From Ramlibacter sp. WS9 (GTDB lineage: Bacteria; Pseudomonadota; Gammaproteobacteria; Burkholderiales; Burkholderiaceae_C), in assembly GCF_003797765.1 (NCBI RefSeq), contig NZ_RKMB01000004.1, positions 248,001 through 312,000 of the forward strand: a stretch of DNA of 64,000 nt, written 5' to 3'. Of the stretch, positions 1 to 9,128 are shown piece by piece. A program made the translations under genes and the position numbers. The stretch's first letter is position 1; the number at the start of each line of letters is the position of its first letter. Under the pieces are notes generated by a model, which saw nothing but the letters and a program-made list of their open reading frames with translations, was not told the DNA's origin and made no database searches.

Positions 1-829
1 CACGCCCGCCCGCCAGCCAGCGTTCGGCAAGAAGCGTATGGCCGGCGTTCAGCAGGAAAAGCTTGAGCCGCTCGTAGCGTTGCAGATCATCTGTGAGCAG
101 GATGTCTTCATGCACGCACGGCAGCATCAGCCGGGGATGGCGCTCGATTGCCCACAGCGCATAGGGCTCGGCGACCGCGCCGACGGGGTGCAGCGCCTGG
201 GACACGATGCGGTCGACCAGCGAATTGGCCCAGACGCAGTGCTCGCCCAGCCAGGCGATGAAGGTTGGGTCGAGCTTCCATTGCGCGGCCAACCCGCACA
301 CGATGCCCCTCAACACATCGCCGTTGCGTTCGATGAGCTCGCACGGAAAGATAGACAGATCGGCAGCCGGCACGGTTTGCCAACGCTGGTGGAGTAGCAC
401 CAGCAGCTTGGCTGGAAAGCCGCGCGGAGCATGCGCCGTTTCATTGACCAGCGCCGGCCCGTCCGTGTTGTCCAGCTGGTAGCCGCGATCCGCCGTGTTC
501 GAGACGATCACCCGCACGCCGCTCTCCATCGCCTCACGCAACGCGGGCCACGAGGCGTCCGCATGCCAGGCCTGCTTCACTGCGCGGCACACCAGATCTT
601 GCTCGACTCGCTTTCCGTTCCGCAAGCCCCGAATTCGCACCGGATAGCCCTCGCCGGCCGCGAGCGCGGTCAGGCGTTCCGCACTCGCCGGGTTACCCGT
701 CGTCTGCACGACGGTGATGCCGCCCAGCGCCTTGCCCGTCGCGCCCCGGTCGAGTGCCTGCGATACGAACAGATCGACATGCGCCTGCAGGAACCGGCTG
801 GTGCCGAACTGGAGGATGGGCTGGGTCAT
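1..829 (-). CDS. uxaB: Tagaturonate reductase-like (mannitol dehydrogenase family), C-terminus cut by window edge
   Basis: My own translation of the minus strand from an ATG at 829 stays open to base 1, giving 276 codons. The N-terminus carries ILQFGTSRFLQAHVD (residues 5-19), the dinucleotide-binding start typical of altronate/mannitol dehydrogenases. Further in, PCELIERNGDVLR and NSLVDRIV match UxaB-type tagaturonate reductases, which reduce D-tagaturonate to D-altronate with NADH. It starts 8 bases after the stop of the zinc dehydrogenase, so the two are co-transcribed. Together they could convert L-galactonate or L-gulonate to an aldonate through a keto-uronate. The choice between tagaturonate, fructuronate and polyol substrates is inference. 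Confidence 0.75.
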   Translation of the reverse strand, partial: MTQPILQFGTSRFLQAHVDLFVSQALDRGATGKALGGITVVQTTGNPASAERLTALAAGEGYPVRIRGLRNGKRVEQDLVCRAVKQAWHADASWPALREAMESGVRVIVSNTADRGYQLDNTDGPALVNETAHAPRGFPAKLLVLLHQRWQTVPAADLSIFPCELIERNGDVLRGIVCGLAAQWKLDPTFIAWLGEHCVWANSLVDRIVSQALHPVGAVAEPYALWAIERHPRLMLPCVHEDILLTDDLQRYERLKLFLLNAGHTLLAERWLAGGR

Positions 830-837
830 TGGACCGC

Positions 838-1848
838 TCAGCACTCCACGATGGCCTTGACGACGCCTCTTGCGGGATCGAGCAGGTGCTTGAAGCCGTC
901 CGGCACGTCGGCCAGCGGCAGGCGATGCGTGTTGAGCGCCGCGTCGGGAATCTGCCCTGCGCGCATCGCCGTGAGCACGGTTTCGAAATCCTCGGTCGTC
1001 GCGTTGCGGCTGGCGAGCAGCGTGGTCTCGCGCTTGTGGAACTCCGGGTCCGCGAAGCTGATCGCAGCGCCGACGATCGAAATCAGCACGTAGCTGCCGC
1101 CGTGAGCGACGAACTTGAAGCCCCGTTCCATCGCTTTCGGATTGCCCGTCGCATCGAACACGACGTCGAAGTACTCACCGCCGGTCAGCGCGGCCAGTTG
1201 CGCTTCATCGTCTTGCGCGACCTGCACGCAGGCCGCGGTTTGAAGGTGTGCTGCGCAAAAGTCGAGGCGGTCGCGGCGCGTTTCGAGCGCTGTCACCTGC
1301 GCGCCTCGCAATTGGCAGAAGATCATCGCCGCCATCCCGATCGGCCCCGCGCCCACGACCAGCACGCGCTGCGCATCGCGCACCCCGGCACGGCGCGCGG
1401 CGTGGGCCCCGATCGCCAGAAACTCCACCATCGCAGCCTGGTCGAGCGACACGCCCTCGGCCTTGTGCACGAAGTGCTGCGGCACGCAGAGATACTCCGT
1501 GAACGCGCCGTCGCGGTGAACGCCCAACACCTGGATGTTGACGCAGCAGTTCGTCTTGCCCTGGCGGCAGGCGACGCATGTGCCGCAGGAGAGGTACGGC
1601 ATCACGTACACCGTGTCGCCGGCCGCCAGGTGGCTGCCCTTCGGCACTTCCTCCACGACGCCGGACAACTCATGGCCCATGACGCGCGGGTAGTTGAGAT
1701 ACGGCTGGTCGCCTGTGAAGATGTGCAGGTCGGTGCCGCAAACGCCCACGCGCCTGACGCGCAGCAGGACTTCATCGTCTCCGCGTACGGGCATCGGGCG
1801 CTCGTGGGCGCGCAGCGTGCCGGGCGTCTCGCAAATCACTGTCAGCAT
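838..1848 (-). CDS. Zinc-dependent alcohol dehydrogenase, L-galactonate/L-gulonate 5-dehydrogenase-like
   Basis: A 336-residue medium-chain zinc dehydrogenase. Catalytic-zinc ligands are C37 (VGVCGTD) and H59-E60 (GHE). Structural-zinc cysteines are C88, C91, C94 and C102. The Rossmann motif VVGAGPIG lies near residues 164-171. The closest family by pattern is the RspB/LgoD group, which oxidises L-galactonate or L-gulonate at C5 to a keto-uronate. The downstream UxaB-like gene would reduce that product, which supports a sugar-acid role. The pair is divergent from a GntR/FCD regulator of the group that controls uronate genes. Exact substrate not proven. Confidence 0.75.
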   Translation of the reverse strand: MLTVICETPGTLRAHERPMPVRGDDEVLLRVRRVGVCGTDLHIFTGDQPYLNYPRVMGHELSGVVEEVPKGSHLAAGDTVYVMPYLSCGTCVACRQGKTNCCVNIQVLGVHRDGAFTEYLCVPQHFVHKAEGVSLDQAAMVEFLAIGAHAARRAGVRDAQRVLVVGAGPIGMAAMIFCQLRGAQVTALETRRDRLDFCAAHLQTAACVQVAQDDEAQLAALTGGEYFDVVFDATGNPKAMERGFKFVAHGGSYVLISIVGAAISFADPEFHKRETTLLASRNATTEDFETVLTAMRAGQIPDAALNTHRLPLADVPDGFKHLLDPARGVVKAIVEC

Positions 1849-1879
1849 GGATTCCTGGTTCCGGTTTTGTTAGCCGTTT

Positions 1880-1919
1880 GGTAAGGCCAATTATGAATTA
1901 TATTCTTATTGGCCTTACC
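1880..1919. promoter_or_regulatory. 12-bp perfect inverted repeat, candidate GntR operator in divergent promoter
   Basis: Bases 1880-1891 (ggtaaggccaat) are the exact reverse complement of 1908-1919, separated by 16 A/T-rich bases that include tatgaattatatt, a plausible -10 region. The left arm also sits inside TTGG-N5-CCAA. The site lies between the sugar-acid dehydrogenase genes and the GntR/FCD gene, where an autoregulated operator would be expected. Confidence 0.6.
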
Positions 1920-1978
1920 GTATTTTCCCTAGCCGGCAAAGTCACCGGCGGTATCATACGAAGCACATCGCACACCTC

Positions 1979-2671
1979 ATGGCCGCCACCAAACCCACAG
2001 AACCGCGCCGCCTCTACCAGGAGATCGCCGACCAGATCAAGGCGCTGATCGCCAAGGGGACCTTCCAGGTTGGAGACCGCTTGCCGGCGGAACGCGAACT
2101 CGCCGTGCTGCTGGGGGTTTCGCGGCCCTCACTGCGCGAAGGGTTGATCGCGCTGGACGTGCAGGGCAACGTCGAGATCCGGGGTGGCTCGGGCGTCTAC
2201 GTCTGCCCGCAGCCCGAACCCCGCGCCGCGAAGGCAACACCCGAATTGGGCGAGAGCCCGCGCGAATTGATGCAGGCGCGCTCCGCGATCGAAAGTGCGG
2301 TGATCATCCTCGCATGCGCGCGCGGCACGCCAGAGCAGCTGAAGCAGTTGCGCACCATCGTCAACCGCATGCGCGCGGAAACCGAGCGCAACCGCATGCC
2401 GCTGGAGCTGGACCGGCGCTTCCACATCACATTGGCGGAGATGGCGGGCAACTCCGTCATGGCACGCATCATCGCCACGCTGTTCGACGAGCGGCATAGC
2501 CCCATATCGGCCAAGCTGTCTTCGAAGTATGAGAACGCCCGCACGTGGAAGAGCGCGCTGAAGGAGCATGAGGCAATCCTCCGCGCACTGGAGGCACGCG
2601 ACCCGATCGCCGCCCAGGCAGCGATGCTTTCGCATCTGCACGCCTCCGAATTGCGCTGGGTCGGGGACTGA
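1979..2671 (+). CDS. FadR-family GntR transcriptional regulator with FCD domain
   Basis: 230 residues. An N-terminal winged helix-turn-helix spans about residues 12-78 ([13 protein letters not shown], then [14 protein letters not shown] and [13 protein letters not shown]), followed by a helical FCD ligand-binding domain at about 95-220. This architecture is shared by UxuR/ExuR, LldR and FadR. It is divergent from the sugar-acid dehydrogenases with a perfect inverted repeat between them, so it probably represses that operon and itself, with a sugar acid as inducer (inference). The start is the ATG at 1979; no strong ribosome-binding site is visible. Confidence 0.85.
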   Translation: MAATKPTEPRRLYQEIADQIKALIAKGTFQVGDRLPAERELAVLLGVSRPSLREGLIALDVQGNVEIRGGSGVYVCPQPEPRAAKATPELGESPRELMQARSAIESAVIILACARGTPEQLKQLRTIVNRMRAETERNRMPLELDRRFHITLAEMAGNSVMARIIATLFDERHSPISAKLSSKYENARTWKSALKEHEAILRALEARDPIAAQAAMLSHLHASELRWVGD

Positions 2672-2732
2672 GGGTTCGTTTTCCGGTCATGCCGGAGACA
2701 GACAACGGGGCGCGATGCGGGCACCATGCCGC

Positions 2733-3962
2733 ATGGAATTCGCTTACACACCCAAGGTCCAGGAACTGCGCACGCGCCTGCTCGCGTTCATGGATGCGCA
2801 CATTTACCCCAACGAGAAACGCCAGGCCGAGGAAGCGCATGAGTCCTGGCTGAACGCGCAGAAGACCGGCGGCTTGTACACCGGTTTGCCGCTGCTGGAG
2901 GAACTCAAGGCGAAAGCCCGCGCCGCCGGCCTGTGGAACCTGTTCTTGCCCGAGACGACACACGGCGCCGGGCTGACGAACCTGGAATACGCGCCGCTGT
3001 GCGAGATCATGGGCCGGCGCTACTGGAGCGCGGAGGCGTTCAACTGCAGCGCGCCCGACACGGGCAACACGGAAGTGATCGAGCGCTACGGCTCCCCCGA
3101 GCAGAAGGCGCGCTGGCTGCAGCCGCTGCTCGACGGCGAGATTCGGTCCGCCTTCGCGATGACCGAGCCGGCAGTGGCATCTTCAGACGCCACCAACATC
3201 GCGTGCAGCATCCGGCGCGAGGGCGATGAGTACGTCATCAACGGGCGCAAGTGGTACATCACGGGTGCCATGAACGAGCGCTGCAAGCTGTTCATCCTGA
3301 TGGGCAAGACCGACCCGGACAATACCGATCGCCACCGCCAGCAGTCGATGATCATCGTGCCCGCCGACGCCCCCGGCATCACGGTGCTGCGCGACATGGC
3401 GCTGGTCAACCACTACGACGCGCCGTTCGGCCACCCCGAGGTGCTGTTCGAGAACGTGCACGTGCCTGCGGACAACATCCTGCTGGGCGAAGGCCGCGGT
3501 TTCGAGATCGCGCAGGGCCGCCTCGGCCCGGGGCGCATCCACCACTGCATGCGCATGATCGGCATGGCCGAGTCTGCGCTGGAGATGATGTGCCAGCGCG
3601 TCGTCTCGCGCGTGGCTTTTGGAAAGCCGTTAGCGGAACAAGGTGTGTGGCGAGAGCGAATCGCCAAGAGCCGCATGCTCATCGACCAGACGCGCTGGAT
3701 GGTGCTGCACGCCGCGTGGCGCATGGACACCGTGGGCAACAAGGTGGCCGCCAAGGAAATCGCGATGATCAAGGTGATCGCGCCCAACAACTGCATCCAG
3801 GTGATCGACGACGCGATGCAGGCCTTCGGTGCGATGGGCCTCAGCCAGGACACGCTGCTGGTGCACTTCTGGGCCTATGCCCGCCACCTGCGCATGGCCG
3901 ATGGCCCGGACGAAGTGCATCGCAACGCGATTGCCAAGCACGAACTTGCGGGTTATCGGTAG
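2733..3962 (+). CDS. Acyl-CoA dehydrogenase family flavoprotein
   Basis: About 409 residues from the ATG at 2733 ([13 protein letters not shown]). The reading frame is open further upstream and an ATG at 2715 is possible, but 2733 fits the family N-terminus. [15 protein letters not shown] is the FAD/substrate loop of acyl-CoA dehydrogenases, GRKWYITGA the central beta-domain signature, and [12 protein letters not shown] the C-terminal FAD-contact motif. The enzyme should oxidise an acyl-CoA thioester to the enoyl-CoA and pass electrons to ETF. It begins 61 bases after the GntR gene on the same strand but has no clear pathway partner here. Confidence 0.85.
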   Translation: MEFAYTPKVQELRTRLLAFMDAHIYPNEKRQAEEAHESWLNAQKTGGLYTGLPLLEELKAKARAAGLWNLFLPETTHGAGLTNLEYAPLCEIMGRRYWSAEAFNCSAPDTGNTEVIERYGSPEQKARWLQPLLDGEIRSAFAMTEPAVASSDATNIACSIRREGDEYVINGRKWYITGAMNERCKLFILMGKTDPDNTDRHRQQSMIIVPADAPGITVLRDMALVNHYDAPFGHPEVLFENVHVPADNILLGEGRGFEIAQGRLGPGRIHHCMRMIGMAESALEMMCQRVVSRVAFGKPLAEQGVWRERIAKSRMLIDQTRWMVLHAAWRMDTVGNKVAAKEIAMIKVIAPNNCIQVIDDAMQAFGAMGLSQDTLLVHFWAYARHLRMADGPDEVHRNAIAKHELAGYR

Positions 3963-3981
3963 GCCCCAAGGTTAAGTGGCA

Positions 3982-4374
3982 TCAACGTCCCCAGAACGCA
4001 TCTTCCTGTTCAGGATCGCTGGAAAAAAGCCGGGCCTCGACGATCTTGCCGCCTTCGATGCGCAGCAAGTCGATTCCGTGCTGGGACATGGCAGCCCCAT
4101 CCCGCCGGCCTTCGAACTCGATTTCGACGGTCACCCACGAGCCGTTCGCCATATAGCGGTGCGCACGGGTGATGGCGAAGGTTCCGTTGGACACGGCCAT
4201 CATCTCGCCAATCATGGCGCCGACGGCCTGGGCTCCCTTGTGCGTGCCGGAGAACCGGTTTTTTCCAGGCTGGTGCCATACGAGTTCGGGTGACAAGAGG
4301 CCTGCGAGGGCAGCCTGTTCGCCAGCCTGAACGGCTTGGATGTACTGCTGTGCGGTTTCGATTTCGGTCTTCAT
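3982..4374 (-). CDS. SnoaL/NTF2-like (ketosteroid isomerase fold) small protein
   Basis: A 130-residue protein with the pattern of the SnoaL-like domain: an N-terminal helix (YIQAVQAGEQAALAGLLSPE), WHQPGKNRFSGTHKG near residues 32-46, and a C-terminal strand ending HGIDLLRIEGGKIVEA. Members of the cone-shaped NTF2 fold include isomerases, cyclases and binding proteins, so the reaction cannot be assigned. It is convergent with the acyl-CoA dehydrogenase gene (19-base gap) and divergent from the AraC gene at 4483. Confidence 0.75.
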   Translation of the reverse strand: MKTEIETAQQYIQAVQAGEQAALAGLLSPELVWHQPGKNRFSGTHKGAQAVGAMIGEMMAVSNGTFAITRAHRYMANGSWVTVEIEFEGRRDGAAMSQHGIDLLRIEGGKIVEARLFSSDPEQEDAFWGR

Positions 4375-4482
4375 CTGATCCTCTTTGCGGTTAGGGGCTG
4401 ATATTGCGGGGTGGTTGAATTGTTCCTTCCGGAAGGGGCGAAGTCACGGTCGCAAAGTGCCGCGAAATGGTAAAAACAGGAC

Positions 4483-5385
4483 ATGCCATCAACACGCCGA
4501 CCGGCCCGCACAAGTAGCCTGGAGCGCATCGGCTACGGCCCGCCCGCGCCCTATACGCTGGACATCGAAGTCGTTCCTATGCGTGAGCTGCGCACCAGGG
4601 CGCCTTCCGCCGACCTGCGGCGGCCGCACCGCATCGAATTCCACGAACTGATCTTTGTCACGAGCGGATCGTGCACGCATGTGGTTGATTTCGAACCCAT
4701 GCGATGTGCACCCGGTTCGGTGCTGGTCCTCCAGCCGTCTCAGGTCGAGCAATTCGACGTGGCAGCGCCGTGGGACGGCTGGCTGGTCCTGTTCCGTCCA
4801 GAGCAGCTCTTTGCCGCAGCTCGGGACAAGCAGGCCGAACCCAGTCTTGTCGAAGCCGTAGCCGAACTTCCGGCCCGCATGGCGTTGCGGCAGGATGACC
4901 ATCCTGCCTTCCTGAGCTGCGTTGCCCAGATGCACAAAGACGCGCGGACGCACCTGGGCACTTCGGAACTCCAGGCCCTGCTCTCCCACCAGTTGTGCAC
5001 ATTGCTCGTGAGGCTCGTTCTCGCGAATCGGCGGCGTGGCAGTGCACTTGGAACGGACCGATCACAGGTGGATCGCTTCCGCCGCTTCCGCCAGCTCGTG
5101 GACCGGTCCTTCGCCCAGTGGCATACGTTGGCGCCCTACGCCGATGCCATCGGATGCACCGAGCGCACCCTGACACGCGTGGCGCAGGCCGTCGCCGGCA
5201 CCAGTGCAAAGGCCATGGTGACGAACAGGATTGCGCTGGAGGCCAAGCGTCTGTTGGCCCACACGGCCGCCCCAGTGAGCAGCATCGGCGACCAGCTTGG
5301 CTTTGAAGACGCCAGCAACTTCACCAAGTTCTTCCGGCGCGAAACCGGTTGCACGCCTCTGGAATTCCGCTCCGGATACCGGTAG
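4483..5385 (+). CDS. AraC-family transcriptional regulator
   Basis: 300 residues. The N-terminal half has the cupin-like AraC ligand-binding pattern (HELIFVTSGSCTHVVDF, then a CAPGSVLVLQPSQVEQF turn). The C-terminal 100 residues contain two helix-turn-helix units, the second marked by IGDQLGFEDASNFTKFFRR and GCTPLEFR. It is divergent from the SnoaL-like gene with 108 bases between them, so it may control that gene. The effector is unknown. Confidence 0.85.
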   Translation: MPSTRRPARTSSLERIGYGPPAPYTLDIEVVPMRELRTRAPSADLRRPHRIEFHELIFVTSGSCTHVVDFEPMRCAPGSVLVLQPSQVEQFDVAAPWDGWLVLFRPEQLFAAARDKQAEPSLVEAVAELPARMALRQDDHPAFLSCVAQMHKDARTHLGTSELQALLSHQLCTLLVRLVLANRRRGSALGTDRSQVDRFRRFRQLVDRSFAQWHTLAPYADAIGCTERTLTRVAQAVAGTSAKAMVTNRIALEAKRLLAHTAAPVSSIGDQLGFEDASNFTKFFRRETGCTPLEFRSGYR

Positions 5386-5400
5386 GTTGCCGGCGCGTCT

Positions 5401-6063
5401 TCAGGCAAGCGGATCGCCCTTTCCGACCATTTCGCCCCACTGATCCATGGTGATCAGGCCCATGTCGGCTTTGCCTTGATCGCGCTTGGGTAGCACCGCC
5501 TGAATTGCATCGATCCGCTTCCAACCGGGAATTGGCTGCTCGCCGGTCGCCGTGTCGGGAACATATCGAGAGCCTTCAAGGCGTTGCATCCTGGGGATGT
5601 AGCGCGGGCAGTTGGTGATGAGGGCGGTGATGTCCACCTTGACCGCAAACTGTGCCCCGGGCCACAGGCCCACGATGGCCGGGTCGTCAGTCAGCTGCGC
5701 ATCGCCTTGCACGCGCAGGCGGCTCGGTGTGACGAAGTCCATGAACAGCAGCCCAACATGCGAAGTCGATGCGATGTTCCCCATGGAGAAGAACATTCCA
5801 TTGCCGTCGAAGCAGGGAAACACGAGGGTCGTATCGTCGGGCATCCTGACGAATCCTTTGGCTCCCCCTTTGAAGCTGACCGTGGGTGACCCTTTCGGAT
5901 CCACCGATGCCAGCCAGAACATCTCTGCCTGCTCGATGGATGCTCGATCGTTGGGTGAAAGGCTGTTGTGCACGATCACCTGAAGCTCAGCTGCGGCGAG
6001 TGCCTCGGTGTCAAATCGCTTTTGAAGTTCAAGCGCCTTCTCGGTGTAAGCAAAGCTCGTCAT
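5401..6063 (-). CDS. Pyridoxamine 5'-phosphate oxidase-like flavin-binding protein
   Basis: 220 residues from the ATG at 6063 (MTSFAYTEKALELQ); the frame extends upstream but only into the adjacent nitrilase tail. The segment AEMFWLASVDPKGSPTVSFK followed by GFVRMPDDTTLVFP is the split-barrel flavin-binding pattern of the PPOX superfamily. Members include PNP oxidases, general stress proteins and F420/FMN oxidoreductases, so the substrate is open. It starts 19 bases after the nitrilase stop on the same strand and is probably co-transcribed with it. Confidence 0.8.
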   Translation of the reverse strand: MTSFAYTEKALELQKRFDTEALAAAELQVIVHNSLSPNDRASIEQAEMFWLASVDPKGSPTVSFKGGAKGFVRMPDDTTLVFPCFDGNGMFFSMGNIASTSHVGLLFMDFVTPSRLRVQGDAQLTDDPAIVGLWPGAQFAVKVDITALITNCPRYIPRMQRLEGSRYVPDTATGEQPIPGWKRIDAIQAVLPKRDQGKADMGLITMDQWGEMVGKGDPLA

Positions 6064-6082
6064 TTGAGGTTCTTCCAAATTC

Positions 6083-7108
6083 TCAGGAAACGAGCGACGG
6101 CACCGCGGGCTCGCCCATACCGTCATCAGCTACCGTGATGCCCGGCATCACATTCGCCACCACACGATCCCCCGGGGTCTTGTTCAGCAACAGGCGCGTC
6201 ACGTCCGGTCGTGAGTAGTGCCCCGCCGGATCGGCAACCGACTTGGACAAGGAGATCATGCCCAGGTCGATGTCGGCCACCACCAGTCCTTCTTCCTTCT
6301 CGGGCAGCGGCGTACCCAGCGAAGCGCCGTCGGGGCCGTAAATGCGGGCAAAGCCTCCACCTTCCAGCAGCAGCTGACGCTGCAGGTCGTCCGTGCACAG
6401 CATTTCGTGCATTTCCTTGGACACAGTGGCGGTTGGTGCCAGCACAAAGCAACTTCCCTCGGTGGCGTAGACCTGACTGGCCGCGTTGTTCACTTCGGCG
6501 CTCAGCGCGTGCGCCGCCCCGCGGTAAACCGAGAAACTCGGCCACGCGGCAACGTGGATCTGTTCGTTCTGCGCATACATCGCGTACTTGCTCAGCGGCT
6601 GCAGATGCTCCCAGCAGCACAACATTCCGACGTTGCCGATGGCTGTTTCCATCACCGCCAGATCGGTGCCATCGCCCTCACCGAAAACGGAGCGCTCCAC
6701 GTGCGTCGGCTTGAGCTTGCGGCGGGTCTTGACCACGTTGCCTTGGTCGTCGATCAGCGCCTGGCCCATGTAAAGGCTGCTCCCCGACTTCTCGCTGTAG
6801 CCCATCGCCATCCAGATTCCCAGATCGCGCGCCGCGGTGGTGAGCCGCTTGAAGTTGGCGGAGCCGACCACGAGCGAGTTATCGCTGTAGCGCTGAACAT
6901 ATTGCATGCCCATCGCGGGCGAAGTCAGCCAGATCCACCACGGGTATCCGGGAATCCAGGTCTCGGGGAAAGCAATCAGCTTCACGCCTTGCTCGGCGGC
7001 CTCTTTTGCCAGCCGAATCGTCTTGTCGATCGTGGCGTCGATGTCAAGGAAAACCGGGGCGGCTTGAACGGCGGCGACGCGCAACTTTGGATGGATGAGG
7101 GCTGGCAT
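6083..7108 (-). CDS. Nitrilase
   Basis: 341 residues from the ATG at 7108 (MPALIHPKLRVAAVQ). The frame stays open upstream to 7906, but that part is antisense to the regulator gene and is rejected. The catalytic triad of the carbon-nitrogen hydrolase fold is complete: E49 in AFPETW, K131 in RRKLKPTHVER, and C165 in MLCCWEHLQPL. The Cys-Trp-Glu motif and the length are those of true nitrilases, which hydrolyse R-CN to the acid and ammonia, rather than of amidases. A divergent AraC regulator sits next to it, as nitR does beside a nitrilase in Rhodococcus. Aromatic versus aliphatic preference cannot be read from sequence. Confidence 0.9.
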   Translation of the reverse strand: MPALIHPKLRVAAVQAAPVFLDIDATIDKTIRLAKEAAEQGVKLIAFPETWIPGYPWWIWLTSPAMGMQYVQRYSDNSLVVGSANFKRLTTAARDLGIWMAMGYSEKSGSSLYMGQALIDDQGNVVKTRRKLKPTHVERSVFGEGDGTDLAVMETAIGNVGMLCCWEHLQPLSKYAMYAQNEQIHVAAWPSFSVYRGAAHALSAEVNNAASQVYATEGSCFVLAPTATVSKEMHEMLCTDDLQRQLLLEGGGFARIYGPDGASLGTPLPEKEEGLVVADIDLGMISLSKSVADPAGHYSRPDVTRLLLNKTPGDRVVANVMPGITVADDGMGEPAVPSLVS

Positions 7109-7273
7109 ATCGGGGGTCTCCGGGTGGTTTGGGTGGGGAGAGCCGATGGTCCGACTCGCAACCGGCGCCGTCTTGTCCTGGAGTGACGGGCTTGTTGCCC
7201 GGGCTTCTCCAGGGTTTCCAAAGGTTGTTGCTACCCAGGTTCGCATGCACAATCCAGCGATAGGCAGCAATCC

Positions 7274-8230
7274 ATGACTCTTCTGCTGAACACCCATGCC
7301 GTGCCGCCTCGCGAACGCCTGGCGTACTGGACCGACATGATCTGCAACACGTACGTGCAGCTCGAGTGCGACGCGATTGAAAGCGATCGCTTCGCCGGTT
7401 CCATCAACAGCCAGAGCATGCCCGGGCTGGATCTTTCCGTCGTCGCTTCGGGCGCCCAGAAGGTCCTGCGCACGCCCCGACACATCGCGCGGGCCAACGA
7501 CGACTATTTCCTGGTCAGTATTCAGACGCAGGGCAAGGGCGTCTTGCGTCAGGACGGCCGCGATGCACTCCTGAACCCTGGCGACTTCGCGCTGTATGAC
7601 AGCACGCGCGCCTACGAGCTGCATTTCGAGGGCGACTTCCAGCAGATCGTACTGAAGCTGCCCGGTGAGCAACTGCGCAGCGCTGTGCGCGATACGGAGA
7701 AGCTCACGGCGACGACGGTCTCGGGACGCGCAGGGGCAGGACACCTCATGATCGGCATGATCAAGACGCTGTGGGAAGACATCGACGCGCTCGAGCCGGC
7801 ATCGGCCGTGGCAGTGGCGGGCGGCGTGCTCAACATCCTCGTCGCCGGGTTGCAGACGTTGCCCGCCAGCAAACGCCGGGGCGTGTCCACGTTGACCAGC
7901 TACCACCTCACGCGCATCAAAGGCGAGATCGATTCCAGGTTACGCAACCCCGCGCTGACGGTGAGCGATGTGGCCCGCGATCTTGGAATTTCCGTGGGGC
8001 ACATCCATCGGCTCTTTCGGCAGGAGGCCACCAGTCCCGCGCAATACATTTGGTCGCGCCGGCTCGAGATGTGCAGCCGCGACCTCGTGGATCCGCGCTG
8101 TGCCGGGCAGTCGATCAGCGAAATCGCTTTCAGCTGGGGATTCAACGACGCCGCGCACTTCAGCCGTTCGTTCCGCGACCGGTTCGGCGTTCCGCCGCGC
8201 GAGTGGCGCGGCCGCCCCTCGCTGACCTGA
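7274..8230 (+). CDS. AraC-family regulator, likely of the nitrilase operon
   Basis: 318 residues. The N-terminal domain (PPRERLAYWTDMICNTYVQLEC) is the AraC-binding-like type seen in FeaR and NitR. The C-terminal domain carries two helix-turn-helix motifs (LTVSDVARDLGISVGHIHRLF and ISEIAFSWGFNDAAHFSRSF). It is divergent from the nitrilase with a 165-base intergenic region in which I see no obvious dyad. By analogy with NitR it probably activates the nitrilase/PPOX pair in response to a nitrile; this is inference from position and family. Confidence 0.85.
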   Translation: MTLLLNTHAVPPRERLAYWTDMICNTYVQLECDAIESDRFAGSINSQSMPGLDLSVVASGAQKVLRTPRHIARANDDYFLVSIQTQGKGVLRQDGRDALLNPGDFALYDSTRAYELHFEGDFQQIVLKLPGEQLRSAVRDTEKLTATTVSGRAGAGHLMIGMIKTLWEDIDALEPASAVAVAGGVLNILVAGLQTLPASKRRGVSTLTSYHLTRIKGEIDSRLRNPALTVSDVARDLGISVGHIHRLFRQEATSPAQYIWSRRLEMCSRDLVDPRCAGQSISEIAFSWGFNDAAHFSRSFRDRFGVPPREWRGRPSLT

Positions 8231-8261
8231 CCCCGGCGTGGCGCCGACCCGCTCGAAAAAG

Positions 8262-9032
8262 CTAGGCTGCCAAGTTCTCCAGCAACCGCCGCAGCAGCTC
8301 TGAGCGATCCCCAACCTTCAAATGAAGGTACGCGCGCTTGCGGTAAGTGGTGCACGTCTCCGCACTCACACCCAGATCGCGCGCAATTTCTTTCATCGAC
8401 ATCCCATACACAATGCGCGCACACACCTCGCACTCGCGCCGGCTCAACGCCGAGGGAATCGCGGCGAAGCGAGAAGCCAGTTCGTCGACCGAGGAGAACA
8501 ACGCGGACAGCGAAGTGTCGCGGGCCAACAGCTCATGGTGTCTCGCCACACAGGAAATCAGGGTGTCGGCAATCGACTGGATGGCCTGGTTCTCCGACTC
8601 GGAAAAGAAACCTGCCGACTGCTCGCGGAACAGTGACACGCCATAGAGGCCGCTGCCGCGTTCACCCACCAGCATCGCGCGCCCCGCCAGTCCCTGGGTG
8701 TGGAACAGCTCGTGGCGGAACTCGGGATCGTCCACATTCTCGGCCGCGACGCTGGCCACCTCGGATCGGTAGCCTGACAGCTTGCTCTTGAGGCCCTGGT
8801 AGATCGCATCGCGCTTCCAGAAGTCCTTGCGGTAGCGGGCCGAGTTGTTGCCCGCCATCTGCGTGCCATCGGCACTGGCGGAACCCAGCACTTGAAGGTC
8901 GTCTTCCTCGAAGCGAAAGAGCACGCAATGCGCCGCGCCCACGACCACATTCAGGTGTGCCAGCAACTTGGGGGCGAACGCCTTCCGGCCGATCTCGTCG
9001 AGCGCTTGGGGCAGTAAGAAGTCGTCGTCCAT
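8262..9032 (-). CDS. LuxR-family regulator with GAF-like sensor domain
   Basis: 256 residues from the ATG at 9032 (MDDDFLLPQALDEIG). The long upstream continuation of the frame is antisense to other genes. Residues about 20-170 resemble a GAF/autoinducer-type sensor (HLNVVVGAAHCVLFRFEEDD). The C-terminal LuxR helix-turn-helix is clear: LSRRECEVCARIVYGMSMKE and IARDLGVSAETCTTYRKRAY. It is divergent from the operon that starts at 9129 (96 bases apart) and is the obvious candidate regulator. There is no phosphoacceptor domain, so it likely binds a small molecule. Confidence 0.85.
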   Translation of the reverse strand: MDDDFLLPQALDEIGRKAFAPKLLAHLNVVVGAAHCVLFRFEEDDLQVLGSASADGTQMAGNNSARYRKDFWKRDAIYQGLKSKLSGYRSEVASVAAENVDDPEFRHELFHTQGLAGRAMLVGERGSGLYGVSLFREQSAGFFSESENQAIQSIADTLISCVARHHELLARDTSLSALFSSVDELASRFAAIPSALSRRECEVCARIVYGMSMKEIARDLGVSAETCTTYRKRAYLHLKVGDRSELLRRLLENLAA

Positions 9033-9128
9033 GGCACTAGGGGAAAACCCGTCCCCGAACGCAGGGACATCCCTTCGGGGGACAGATGCCGATGATAAGC
9101 ACATGAATCCGATGACGCGACTGTGGAC

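Noticed and set aside
7109..7906. Extended N-terminus of the nitrilase frame
   Set aside because: Antisense to the AraC gene; the family start at 7108 fits nitrilases.
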